This document shows, one piece after another, positions 1-7,618 of a stretch of 64,000 nucleotides of DNA. Position numbers and translations under genes: made by a program. A model generated the notes under the pieces. The model worked only from the letters and a program-made list of their open reading frames with translations. It had not been told where the DNA came from and did not search any database. Every line of letters starts with the position of its first letter. The first letter of the stretch is position 1. Origin of the DNA: Mucilaginibacter sp. L196 (GTDB lineage Bacteria; Bacteroidota; Bacteroidia; Sphingobacteriales; Sphingobacteriaceae); assembly GCF_009765905.1 (NCBI RefSeq), contig NZ_LMUO01000009.1, forward strand, positions 91,087 through 155,086. The letters are read 5' to 3'.

Positions 1-1
1 A

Positions 2-1171
2 ACAGGTTTGATCGCTTATTCGAAAGAGCAAAGCATTGATGATCCCTGGATATTGGTGCAAGATACGATGCTGACCGATTATAATAGCCGGAACCTCGAC
101 TTAGGCTATACACAAACCGAGCGGTCAAACGGCTTTTTACTACACCACGGCCTATTATTGGATGAGAACTATCTGCCTTTAGGGCTGCTGCATCAACAGA
201 TCATTCATCGCGAACGAAGTGATTTCGGGAAGGCTTCAAAGTGGAAAAGTAAACCAACTGCTGAGAAAGAGTCAAATAAATGGCTGGAAGGCATAGAAAC
301 GGGTATCCGTTTTAGTAAAGAAACGGGGCGTGGATTGATCCATGTAATGGATCGTGAAGCGGATATTATAGATGTGATCAATAAATGTGTCGAGACAGAC
401 CAATACTTTATCATTAGAGCAAGGCATGACCGTAGTATCTTAACCACTTCGCAAAAAGATAAAGCTGAGAGCCCTGAATTGTTCAGGATGTTCAGCCTTA
501 TGCCATCGTTGGCCGATTCAATTACCATTAACAGGACGTTAAGAAATGAGAAAGGAAGGGAATACAGAGCTGAATGCGATATGAGCTATCACTCCTTTAA
601 GTTCAGAGGTATTAATGAACCTATAAATTGTGTATGGATCAGGGAACGGGGTTGCCCGGAAGGTACTCGTCCGGCAGAGTGGTTTTTACTCACCAACAAA
701 GAAATTAGTAATAAGGCGGATGCAGAAAAAGTACCCGAGATATATTCGAGGCGTTGGACGGTTGAAGACTTTCACAAATGCTATAAAACGGGGTGCAGCA
801 TTGAAAAACGGCAGTTCAACTCTCGTAAATCACTGCTTACCGGCATCGGTTTATTGGCAATAACGGCTGTTGTTCTACTAAGAAGCAGGTATATTTCAAA
901 ACTGGAACATCATACACCCTTCGAAATAATTGTAACAGATAAACACGAGCAAGCGTTAGCGAAAACACTTGCAGATAAATACCTGATGCCAATTGACAGA
1001 CAATTATGCGAACCCTATTCTGTACTTTGGTGGGTGTTATTATTAGGTCGGATGGGTGGGCATCAGGGCTACAAAAGCAAAGGGCTACCCGGCTGGCAAA
1101 TACTTTGGAAAGGCTATTCCTTCTTTCAAACCATTGCTATCGGTTACAAACACGCGAATAACAGCCCTTGA
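2..1171 (+). CDS. IS4-family (Tn5/IS50-like) transposase, 5' end cut by window edge
   Basis: The DDE transposase of an insertion sequence; it cuts and joins the element's ends. The frame is open to the left edge, so about 80 N-terminal residues are missing compared with Tn5 transposase (about 476 aa). Visible motifs: QDTMLTDY holds the first catalytic Asp (about residue 21 here), HVMDREAD the second Asp, and YSRRWTVEDFHKCYKTG fits the IS4 signature Y-x2-R-x3-E-x6-K with the catalytic Glu. The C-terminus (GGHQGYKSKG...W..LWKG) also follows the Tn5 pattern. The frame has no internal stop, so the gene may be intact. I cannot place the right inverted repeat in the 46 bases before the next gene. 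Confidence 0.9.
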   Translation, partial: TGLIAYSKEQSIDDPWILVQDTMLTDYNSRNLDLGYTQTERSNGFLLHHGLLLDENYLPLGLLHQQIIHRERSDFGKASKWKSKPTAEKESNKWLEGIETGIRFSKETGRGLIHVMDREADIIDVINKCVETDQYFIIRARHDRSILTTSQKDKAESPELFRMFSLMPSLADSITINRTLRNEKGREYRAECDMSYHSFKFRGINEPINCVWIRERGCPEGTRPAEWFLLTNKEISNKADAEKVPEIYSRRWTVEDFHKCYKTGCSIEKRQFNSRKSLLTGIGLLAITAVVLLRSRYISKLEHHTPFEIIVTDKHEQALAKTLADKYLMPIDRQLCEPYSVLWWVLLLGRMGGHQGYKSKGLPGWQILWKGYSFFQTIAIGYKHANNSP

Positions 1172-1217
1172 TTTTGTGGGTTAACTTAAATTCCAAAGAG
1201 ACCCTGCGAAAACAAAT

Positions 1218-1931
1218 CTAATACTCCAAAATATCCCAATGCTGTTTATTCTTCAACGGGTTAGTATATTTTAGCTTTTCCGAGCCATCTTTCCAGCCTT
1301 TGTAGCGGTTACCGTGTGTTAGTTTGCTCAGTCGGCTATATAAATGGTAGTTAGTCATATGGTTATCGATCCAGGCTAATTGTTGCTCCAAAACGGCATC
1401 ACCAATTTTTATGGTATCAATAATATGTGGCAACACGGCAATTTTAAACAAGTTCGGTTCTGCAAATTGGTAACGGTAGTCCATAGCATAAAGCTGGTCG
1501 TTCCAAAATTCAACACGCTCAAAACAGGTGCGCTGCTCTTCGCTTAGTTGGTGCCTGTTATTATCCCAATCATTACGGTAAATACTGTTTAAATAAGGCA
1601 TAGCCTCATAATTAAACCGCTGCCATTGTCTGCGCTTAGGCTTTTTAAACGTTCTGTCGTAATGATACTGTACCGTGGTAATTCTATCCAGTATGTGCTG
1701 ATAAAAATCGGCTTTACTGCTTTTTTGCACTTCCGGTTTCAGCACAAATAAGCGCTTCCAGCCTTTTTGGTAGGGTTCATCTAAAGGTATTACAGTAAGG
1801 AACTCCGGATCTTTTGATATACGTTCCCGCTCCCTGTGTAATTTTAATAATTGTTTATCACGGTCTTCTTTCTGAAGGCGTTTTTTTCTTCGTGCCGATT
1901 TTAAGCGATACGGTAAATTTTGTGTGTCCAT
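1218..1931 (-). CDS. Hypothetical protein, basic N-terminus, about 237 aa
   Basis: A soluble protein of 237 aa with no signal peptide or membrane segment. The first 40 residues are very rich in Lys/Arg (KSARRKKRLQKEDRDKQ), suggesting nucleic-acid contact or a charged helix. The rest is rich in Trp, Tyr and His without a motif I can name. It converges on the transposase and lies just upstream of, and opposite to, the TROVE remnant and tRNA-like array. The unbroken frame and ordinary codon use support a real gene. Function unknown; an accessory gene of the mobile region or a lineage-specific protein are both possible. Confidence 0.7.
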   Translation of the reverse strand: MDTQNLPYRLKSARRKKRLQKEDRDKQLLKLHRERERISKDPEFLTVIPLDEPYQKGWKRLFVLKPEVQKSSKADFYQHILDRITTVQYHYDRTFKKPKRRQWQRFNYEAMPYLNSIYRNDWDNNRHQLSEEQRTCFERVEFWNDQLYAMDYRYQFAEPNLFKIAVLPHIIDTIKIGDAVLEQQLAWIDNHMTNYHLYSRLSKLTHGNRYKGWKDGSEKLKYTNPLKNKQHWDILEY

Positions 1932-2152
1932 CGGGACTTCTGCATAAATTTTTCATAAAAATTGTTGATTGAAAAATTCATCCGCCTTTGGCAGATATAT
2001 CCCTTTTTGGAACACAAAAAAGCAGGGCCATAAATGGCTGGTGCAATAACAGAAAATTTTAGAATAGAAATCTGTTCCGCCTTTATAAGACAGTGTGCGA
2101 AGAGATTATATGCAGATAAACGTAGTTTTCATTTCCGTGGAATTAGGTCAAA

Positions 2153-2190
2153 GATGGAATTATTTTTAAATAATTAAAAATAATTCCATC
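2153..2190. repeat. Perfect AT-rich inverted repeat, 16-bp arms
   Basis: GATGGAATTATTTTTA at 2153-2168 is exactly complementary to 2175-2190, with a 6-base loop (AATAAT). It abuts the point where recognisable TROVE coding homology begins (about 2192). It could be a terminator-like hairpin or a scar of the event that removed the 5' part of that gene. Confidence 0.8.
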
Positions 2191-2191
2191 T

Positions 2192-2359
2192 GCGCAAATA
2201 CACTGCGTAGCCCTGAAGGGCTACGGACAAGCACCAATGCAATTATTGCGCAACGACGTTTACCTGGTAGCAGGCTGGAGCGATAAAGTTTTCGAGGTGT
2301 TAGCAGCCTTAGAAAATGGAGCTTCGGCACTGGATGCCATAAACGAAATAGAACTATAA
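2192..2359 (+). pseudogene. 3' remnant of a TROVE (Ro60/Rsr-like) gene
   Basis: Reading + in the frame ending at the TAA at 2357-2359 gives about 55 residues, including NDVYLVAGWSDKVFEVLAAL and ending in DAINEIEL. The pattern D-[VI]-x3-[AG]-G-[FW]-S-D-x-V-F and the final Glu-rich helix resemble, from memory, the C-terminal von Willebrand A-like part of bacterial TROVE proteins, the RNA-binding Ro60 orthologues. The frame is closed by a stop at 2171-2173 and nothing upstream (1932-2152) looks like TROVE coding sequence, so only the last tenth or so of the gene remains. The tRNA-like array directly downstream supports the call, because bacterial Y RNAs are usually encoded beside the Ro60 gene. 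I have not confirmed it by alignment. Confidence 0.6.
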
Positions 2360-2361
2360 CC

Positions 2362-2392
2362 AAGTATGGGTAAGCTAAACATCCCCATACTT
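2362..2392 (+). terminator. Hairpin just after the TROVE remnant stop
   Basis: AAGTATGGG (2362-2370) pairs perfectly with CCCATACTT (2384-2392), followed by a short T/A tract. It starts 3 bases after the stop codon and may be the old gene's terminator or a very degenerate first unit of the array. Confidence 0.45.
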
Positions 2393-2410
2393 TTAAAAAG
2401 GAATTAAAAT

Positions 2411-2534
2411 ATAAGGATGCCGTAGAAACGGGTTACTTCGCACCGCTCAGGGGGGGGCAGTGTGGTGCAAGCCATGCTGAGGGTTCGAGTCCCTAAGGCG
2501 TTCCCCCGTCCCGCATTCGCCCGTTGCTCCTTAT
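2411..2534 (+). ncRNA. Y-RNA-like tRNA-mimic, array unit 1
   Basis: Outer stem ATAAGGA (2411-2417) / TCCTTAT (2528-2534). Inner stem AACGGG (2427-2432) / CCCGTT (2520-2525). Conserved boxes GATGCCGTA and TTACTTCG lie in the 5' strand, and TTGCTC in the 3' strand. A T-arm is seen at about 2479-2493: AGGG, loop TTCGAGT, CCCT. A run of eight or more G lies at about 2450-2457. No clear D-arm. The T-arm lies between closing stems rather than in a linear tRNA. Confidence 0.6.
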
Positions 2535-2543
2535 AAAAACATG

Positions 2544-2640
2544 AAAGGAGGTGTCGTAAATAAGTCTTACTTCGCTTTGGATCCGTTGTCGGGGCTTGCT
2601 TACGGACGGACATGAATGGCTTATTGCCTTTTACCCTTCT
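2544..2640 (+). ncRNA. Y-RNA-like array unit 2, tRNA domain reduced
   Basis: Conserved box GGTGTCGTAAA followed by stem AATAAGTC (2559-2566) / GGCTTATT (2618-2625, one G-T pair), then TTACTTCG. The 3' side has the shared TTGCCTTTTACCC. The interior is short: TCCGT (2582-2586) / ACGGA (2602-2606) hairpin, with no T-arm. Probably a shortened or decayed unit. Confidence 0.5.
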
Positions 2641-2660
2641 TTTTAAAGAAATTAAAACAT

Positions 2661-2795
2661 AAAAAGGTGTCGTAAATAAGTGTTACTTCGATATCCAACC
2701 CTGCGGTCGTCGGTTCGAGTCCGGCCCTTTTACAAAAGGTAGCTCAGATGGTTAGAGCACAGTAGACAGTCACTTATTGATTTTTACCCTTTTTT
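2661..2795 (+). ncRNA. Y-RNA-like tRNA-mimic, array unit 3 (best preserved)
   Basis: Outer stem AAAAAGGT (2661-2668) pairs with ACC(C)TTTTT (2786-2794). Closing stem AATAAGTG (2675-2682) / CACTTATT (2771-2778). Inside, in order: T-arm GTCGG (2709-2713), loop TTCGAGT, CCGGC (2721-2725); acceptor-like hairpin CCTTT (2726-2730) / AAAGG (2735-2739) with loop TACA; D-arm GCTC (2742-2745), loop AGATGGTTA, GAGC (2755-2758). This is a tRNA whose acceptor ends are joined by a small loop and whose opening lies where the anticodon stem would be: a circular permutation. The T-run at the end can act as terminator. Confidence 0.75.
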
Positions 2796-2803
2796 AAGAA
2801 ATT

Positions 2804-2860
2804 AAGAAGATGCCGTAAGTAAGCGTTACTTCAACCTGCCACGTTTAACACGCTTACCGG
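2804..2860 (+). ncRNA. Array unit 4, stem only
   Basis: Keeps the box GATGCCGTAA and the TTACTTC motif. GTAAGCGT (2819-2826) pairs perfectly with ACGCTTAC (2850-2857), enclosing only 23 bases. The whole tRNA-like module is missing, so it is either a deletion derivative or a stem-only RNA. Confidence 0.4.
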
Positions 2861-2883
2861 ATTATCTAAAAATACCTAAACCT

Positions 2884-3014
2884 AAAAGGTGCCGTAAACA
2901 GGTGATACTTCGGTATAACGTCCGCCCAATGGCGGAAGCTGCAGATTCGAGTTCTGCCTGCAATTTATTGCAGTGGTCAAAATTATAATCACCAGTTGCT
3001 TTTTGCCCTTTTTT
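2884..3014 (+). ncRNA. Y-RNA-like tRNA-mimic, array unit 5
   Basis: Outer stem AAAAGG (2884-2889) / CCTTTT (3007-3012). Closing stem AAC-A-GGTGAT (2897-2906) / ATCACC-A-GTT (2988-2997). Inside: hairpin TCCGCC (2921-2926) / GGCGGA (2931-2936); T-arm GCAGA (2941-2945), loop TTCGAGT, TCTGC (2953-2957); acceptor-like hairpin CTGCAA (2958-2963), loop TTTA, TTGCAG (2968-2973). The D-arm is not recognisable. T-rich 3' end. Confidence 0.7.
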
Positions 3015-3021
3015 AAAACAT

Positions 3022-3165
3022 AATGAAAGATGCCGTAAGTGTGTGATACTTCGCTGGTGAAACCGCATAAGCGGGCAGGTTCGAACAATTTCTTGAGCGG
3101 GTTCGTGTTTAGCCTGCGGGTGCGAAAAATCCTGAAAGACACACGCTGACTATTGCTCTTTCATT
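3022..3165 (+). ncRNA. Y-RNA-like array unit 6 (last)
   Basis: Outer stem AATGAAAGA (3022-3030) / TCTTTCATT (3157-3165), nine pairs. Closing stem GTGTGTG (3039-3045) / CACACGC (3140-3146, one G-T pair). Box GATGCCGTAAG and ATACTTCG are conserved. Inside, CCGC (3063-3066) / GCGG (3071-3074) matches the hairpin position of unit 5, followed by GCAGG-TTCGAAC, a T-arm-like half whose partner CCTGC lies at 3113-3117. Confidence 0.6.
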
Positions 3166-3244
3166 TATTTGTTTAATGTGTAGTGCTTTTAAAATAGTAT
3201 CAGCTTATTATAACCTGTTTTTATTAAGGATAACCAAATAGTTG

Positions 3245-3252
3245 TAAATTTG
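3245..3252 (+). promoter_or_regulatory. -7 promoter element (TAAATTTG)
   Basis: Matches the Bacteroidetes -7 consensus TAnnTTTG. It predicts transcription start near 3259, which argues against the TTG codon at 3260 as start of the next gene and for the ATG at 3290. No clear -33 element. Confidence 0.5.
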
Positions 3253-3289
3253 GATACTATTGATTAGAAATGTACCCAAACCTGACCGC

Positions 3290-6200
3290 ATGAGGAGACT
3301 TTTACTTGCTGTAACTTTTATTGCATTTTCCTTCTCATTTGTATTGCCTGCATTTGCGCAATCTGATCAGGTAGTGGCTAATGGTCACTTTACTACAGCT
3401 GTAAATTTTTCAGGATTAGGTTGTACCTATAACTGGGTAAACGATAATCCTGCTATCGGCTTACCAGCAAGTGGAACAGGTTACATAGGCTCTTTTATAG
3501 GTATAAATAATGGCACTGTTCCAATAATGGGTACCATTACAGCCAAGCCTGCCGTTGGTGGGTTCGCATACATTACCAATGAATCCGACGGTACTATATC
3601 TGTTATCAATGTCAGTAATAACCAGGTTATATCAACTATCCCTATTGCGTCAAACGCCGGGCCTTGGGGTGCAGCTATAAGTCCGGATGGTAAGTACGCG
3701 TATATTGCCGATGCTAACATAGGTACCATCTCAGTTATTAATACGGCAACCAATACTGTAATTAAAACGTTCCCTTCCGCATTACCCTATTCTTTATGTG
3801 TTAGCCCTGATGGCAGCCGTTTATATGTAGCAAATTACTCCACAAATTCAGTTTCAGTAATTAACACGTCAACATATGCGGTAATAAAAACCATTGCAGT
3901 AGGAAAAAGCCCGAGTAGTATAGCTATAAGTCCCAACGGATCAACCGTGTATGTTACAAACAGTGCTTCTTCAACAATTTCGGTAATAAATATTGCTGCC
4001 AATACCGTATCGACAACAATAACTTCACCGGTTTTAAATATCGAAGATGTTGCAGTTAGCCCCGACGGCAATAACATGTATTTTACTGCTCAACAATATG
4101 TATATGTCGTAAATACGGCTACAAACAACATCACCAATAAAATAACTGTAAATGCTGCATACGGTATAGTGGTAAGCCCAGACAGCAAACATATATATGT
4201 AGCAAATGCGGGCACGAATAATGTTTCGGTTATTGACGCTGTTAATCAGTCGGTTGTAGCCACTATCCCGGTAGGTAACCAGCCGGAAGGGGTATCGCTA
4301 AACGCAGATGGAAGTATTTTAATGGTGACAAATTACCGGTCAAATACTGTTTCGGTTATTAATACGGTAACCAATTCAGTCACCAATACTATACCTGTTG
4401 GGGCCTTCCCGCTTTCTTTAGGTAATTTTATCGCGCCAGATCCCTCAGGCTGTACCGGTTCAACCATCACTTTTACAATAACGGTAAATCCATCATCTAC
4501 TACTGTACCTGCTCTTACCGCAAGTGCGGCAACCGGCTCCATCACGTCCTGCGTTGGTACAGCATCTACAAGCCCAAATATCCAGCAGTTCACCGTTTCA
4601 GGCAGTAATTTAACTTCTGCAATTACGGCTACAGCGCCAACCGGGTTTGAAGTATCGCTTACCGCAGCAACAGGCTATGCCAGCAGCGTAACGCTTAACC
4701 AATCATCGGGTAGTTTAAGTAGTACTACCGTTTATGTACGGTCGGCAACAGGTGATGCAGTTGGCCCAATATCAGGCAATGTAGCTTTAAGTTCACCGGG
4801 TGCAGCAAATCAAAATGTAGCAGTATTGGGTACTGTAAATGCCTTGCCAACGGTAAATACTATAACTAATCAAACCTTATTAAATGGCGCAGCAACAACT
4901 GCAATTAATTTTACCGGCACTGGTAACACTGCTTTTACCTGGGTTAATAATACCCCTGGTGTAGGCTTACCGGCAACAGGTTCGGGTAATATTGGCTCGT
5001 TTACAGCGGTTAACAATGGGAACACCCCGATTACCGCGACAATTACGGCTACTCCTGTGTCAGAAGGGTTCGCATATATAGCAAATAGCGGCGATGGTAC
5101 TATCTCTGTAATCAATGTCGCTACCAATACAATCGTATCCACGATCATGCCTCCGCATGATCCCTTTTGCGTTTGCATAAGCCCCGATGGTAGCAAGGCA
5201 TATATTGGATGTAGCGACGGTTCATCTACCGTCACCATTATAAATACCACAACTAATGCAATCATATCTACCATACCTGTAAGTTCATCAGGTGAGTCTA
5301 CAGGTATAGTAGTGAGCCCGGATGGCACCACGCTATATGTGGCAAACTACGTTACAGGTACCGTATCAGTAGTTAATATTGCAACCAGTACTGTTGTTGC
5401 TGTGATCCAGGTCGGGTCAAATCCCTATGGTATAGCTATAAGTCCCGACGGAAGCAAGGTTTACGTAGCATTTACATATACCAGCAATATCTCAGTGATT
5501 GATACTAAAACAAATAATATATCAGCTAATCTAATCTTAGGTTCAGTACCGGATATAGCTGTAAGTCCGAATGGTAATATATATGTGCCGATTTCAAACT
5601 TAAATAACGTATCTGTTCTTAACCCCATAACTAATAGTGTTATAGCGGTTATCCCTGTAAGCGCCAGCCCGGGTGTAATAGCATTGAGTCCTGACGGAAC
5701 CAGGGCTTATGTAGCTACAGGTCAAAGTAATGTTTCAGTGATTAACACATCTACAAATACGGTATTATCCCTGATTTCAGTAGGCTCAAATCCCGAAGCG
5801 ATATGTGTAAGCCCTGATGGATATTTTGTATATGTCACTAATGCAACCTCAAATAATGTTTCGGTAATTAACACTTCAACAAACGTGGTTATAGCCACGG
5901 TTAAAGTGGGTACAAGTCCAATTTCACTGGGTAATTTTGTTACAGCCGGCTCAGGTTGTCCAGGTATCCCAACCACCTTTACCATTACCGTAAATCCATT
6001 ATCCATACCAACAATTACCGCAAGCACAGTAACAGGCAATATTACCGGCTGCGAGGGAACAGCTTCTTCAGACGTTCGGCAATTTACAGTTTCAGGCAGC
6101 GGGTTAACTGGCGACATCACAGCAACCGCCCCTTTAAACTTTGAAATATCGCTTAACGCCACAACCGGCTTTAGTAACAGCCTTACACTAACACAAATCA

Positions 6201-7453
6201 ACGGCACGGTAAGCAATACCATTATTTATGTCAGGGCAGCAGCCACAGCCCCTGCCGGAAGCATTTCGGGCAACGTTGATCTAACATCAGCGGGCGCTAC
6301 AAACCAGGCAGTTGTTGTAAGCTATACTATAAATGCTATACCAAGCGTAGATGCAGTAGTTGGCCAAACCCTGACAAACGGCGCGACGACTTCGCCGGTT
6401 AATTTTAGCGGGACAGCAGCTACATATAATTGGATTAATGATTCGCCCGGCATAGGGCTGGCTGCAAACGGGACGGGTAATATCCCTTCATTTACCAGCG
6501 TAAATAATACCAATAACCCAATCACAGCGACTATCACCGTAACGCCATTAAATGGTACAAGCTGTAGCGGCACACCCATTATATTTACCATCACGGTAAA
6601 CCCACCTGCGCCGTCTACTTTAACAGCAACGGCTAACCTTAGTCCGCTGGCAACTATTTACGGTACACCGTCATCAGCAGAAAGCTTCACTCTTTCGGGT
6701 ACAAATATTACCGGTGGCATAACAATAACTATATCCCCGGGTTTCGAAGTAAGTAATAATGGTTCAACCTACAACAGTACAACTACAATCAATGGTAATG
6801 GCACAATCACATCGGCGCCGGTTTATATCAGATTGGCTGCAACAACCCCGGTAGGGAGTTATACTGGCGGCATTTTGATAGGTACCAATAGTGCTAACAA
6901 TGTCAATGTGCTGATCCCTCTGAGCACGGTAAGCCCGGCACCGTTAATAATTACCGCGAATAACACAACCAAGCCCTTTGGCGCAATTAATCCGCCTTTA
7001 ACGGTAACATATTCAGGCTTTGTTAATAACGATGGCCCTGCGCAGCTTACCTCAAAACCAGTGGTAACCACAACAGCCTTAACCCAATCGCCGCTCGGGC
7101 AGTATCCTATCACGATTAGCGATGCCGTATCGCCTAATTATACTTTTACGTATATCTCCGGCATTTTAACCATAGAACCATCCTTATCCGCACTATCTAT
7201 CCCAAATACCTTTACCCCAAATGGGGATGGGATTAACGATACCTGGGAGATAAAGTATCTTGACTACTACCCTAAATCGACCGTTAATATATTTAACCGC
7301 TGGGGGCAAAAGGTATTCTCGTCCATAGGATATCCTACCCCGTGGGACGGTACCTATAAAGGGACTGTATTACCTTCGGGTACCTATTATTATATTATTG
7401 ACCCTAAAAATGGGCAAGCAGTTTTTTCGGGATGGCTTGCTATTATTAGGTAG
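3290..7453 (+). CDS. Secreted double beta-propeller protein with T9SS type-B C-terminal domain
   Basis: About 1387 aa. The ATG at 3290 gives a clean signal peptide (MRRLLLAVTF...PAFAQ). Layout: a PKD-like module (NWVNDNPAIGL), a YVTN-type propeller of about eight repeats with the pattern SPDG...YVAN..SNTVSVINT.TN, an Ig-like module (GFEVSL), a second PKD module and a second propeller, another Ig-like and a PKD module, an MBG-type domain (ITANNTTKPFG), and the gliding-type C-terminal sorting domain: FTPNGDGINDTW, NIFNRWGQKVF, WDG.Y.G..LPSGTYYY. That domain routes proteins through type IX secretion to the cell surface. The two propeller-Ig blocks look like an internal duplication. Ser/Thr/Asn-rich. 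Probable role is surface adhesion or polymer binding; ligand unknown. Confidence 0.88.
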   Translation: MRRLLLAVTFIAFSFSFVLPAFAQSDQVVANGHFTTAVNFSGLGCTYNWVNDNPAIGLPASGTGYIGSFIGINNGTVPIMGTITAKPAVGGFAYITNESDGTISVINVSNNQVISTIPIASNAGPWGAAISPDGKYAYIADANIGTISVINTATNTVIKTFPSALPYSLCVSPDGSRLYVANYSTNSVSVINTSTYAVIKTIAVGKSPSSIAISPNGSTVYVTNSASSTISVINIAANTVSTTITSPVLNIEDVAVSPDGNNMYFTAQQYVYVVNTATNNITNKITVNAAYGIVVSPDSKHIYVANAGTNNVSVIDAVNQSVVATIPVGNQPEGVSLNADGSILMVTNYRSNTVSVINTVTNSVTNTIPVGAFPLSLGNFIAPDPSGCTGSTITFTITVNPSSTTVPALTASAATGSITSCVGTASTSPNIQQFTVSGSNLTSAITATAPTGFEVSLTAATGYASSVTLNQSSGSLSSTTVYVRSATGDAVGPISGNVALSSPGAANQNVAVLGTVNALPTVNTITNQTLLNGAATTAINFTGTGNTAFTWVNNTPGVGLPATGSGNIGSFTAVNNGNTPITATITATPVSEGFAYIANSGDGTISVINVATNTIVSTIMPPHDPFCVCISPDGSKAYIGCSDGSSTVTIINTTTNAIISTIPVSSSGESTGIVVSPDGTTLYVANYVTGTVSVVNIATSTVVAVIQVGSNPYGIAISPDGSKVYVAFTYTSNISVIDTKTNNISANLILGSVPDIAVSPNGNIYVPISNLNNVSVLNPITNSVIAVIPVSASPGVIALSPDGTRAYVATGQSNVSVINTSTNTVLSLISVGSNPEAICVSPDGYFVYVTNATSNNVSVINTSTNVVIATVKVGTSPISLGNFVTAGSGCPGIPTTFTITVNPLSIPTITASTVTGNITGCEGTASSDVRQFTVSGSGLTGDITATAPLNFEISLNATTGFSNSLTLTQINGTVSNTIIYVRAAATAPAGSISGNVDLTSAGATNQAVVVSYTINAIPSVDAVVGQTLTNGATTSPVNFSGTAATYNWINDSPGIGLAANGTGNIPSFTSVNNTNNPITATITVTPLNGTSCSGTPIIFTITVNPPAPSTLTATANLSPLATIYGTPSSAESFTLSGTNITGGITITISPGFEVSNNGSTYNSTTTINGNGTITSAPVYIRLAATTPVGSYTGGILIGTNSANNVNVLIPLSTVSPAPLIITANNTTKPFGAINPPLTVTYSGFVNNDGPAQLTSKPVVTTTALTQSPLGQYPITISDAVSPNYTFTYISGILTIEPSLSALSIPNTFTPNGDGINDTWEIKYLDYYPKSTVNIFNRWGQKVFSSIGYPTPWDGTYKGTVLPSGTYYYIIDPKNGQAVFSGWLAIIR

Positions 7454-7591
7454 CGGTTAGGGCACATAGCGAAATTTACAGGCATATTAGGTATGTCAGT
7501 TGTAAAATAATTTATCTTTTTACCAAAAGCACTCTTCAATATTTATTTTTCGCAAACCCTCTCAAAACTCAAAAACATCATTTTTCATAGT

Positions 7592-7599
7592 TATATTTG
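7592..7599 (+). promoter_or_regulatory. -7 promoter element (TATATTTG)
   Basis: Exact TAnnTTTG match 19 bases before the ATG of the alpha-2-macroglobulin gene; predicts a short leader. No convincing -33 box. Confidence 0.5.
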
Positions 7600-7618
7600 G
7601 TTAGCAGAGCCTATAAAT

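Noticed and set aside
2166..2363. Minus-strand 65-aa frame
   Set aside because: It is the antisense of the TROVE-like remnant, which makes far better protein sense on the plus strand.
2700..2760. Ordinary tRNA gene
   Set aside because: T-arm and acceptor 3' strand precede the 5' strand and D-arm, and there is no anticodon arm, so it is not a linear tRNA.
2404..3142. Minus-strand open frames over the array (2404-2613, 2862-3068, 2882-3142)
   Set aside because: Their repeated peptides (such as TYLRHLL and THLRHLS) arise from translating the RNA repeat boxes; no coding signature.
2411..3165. CRISPR array
   Set aside because: The shared boxes are short and diverged, the spacing varies from about 78 to 145 bases, and repeat and spacer parts pair with each other; no cas gene is present.
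2411..3165. Retron or diversity-generating element
   Set aside because: No reverse transcriptase or template/variable repeat pair is present in the window.
3481..7113. Several long hydrophobic minus-strand frames inside the propeller gene
   Set aside because: They are antisense shadows of the repeated Thr/Asn/Val-rich coding sequence.
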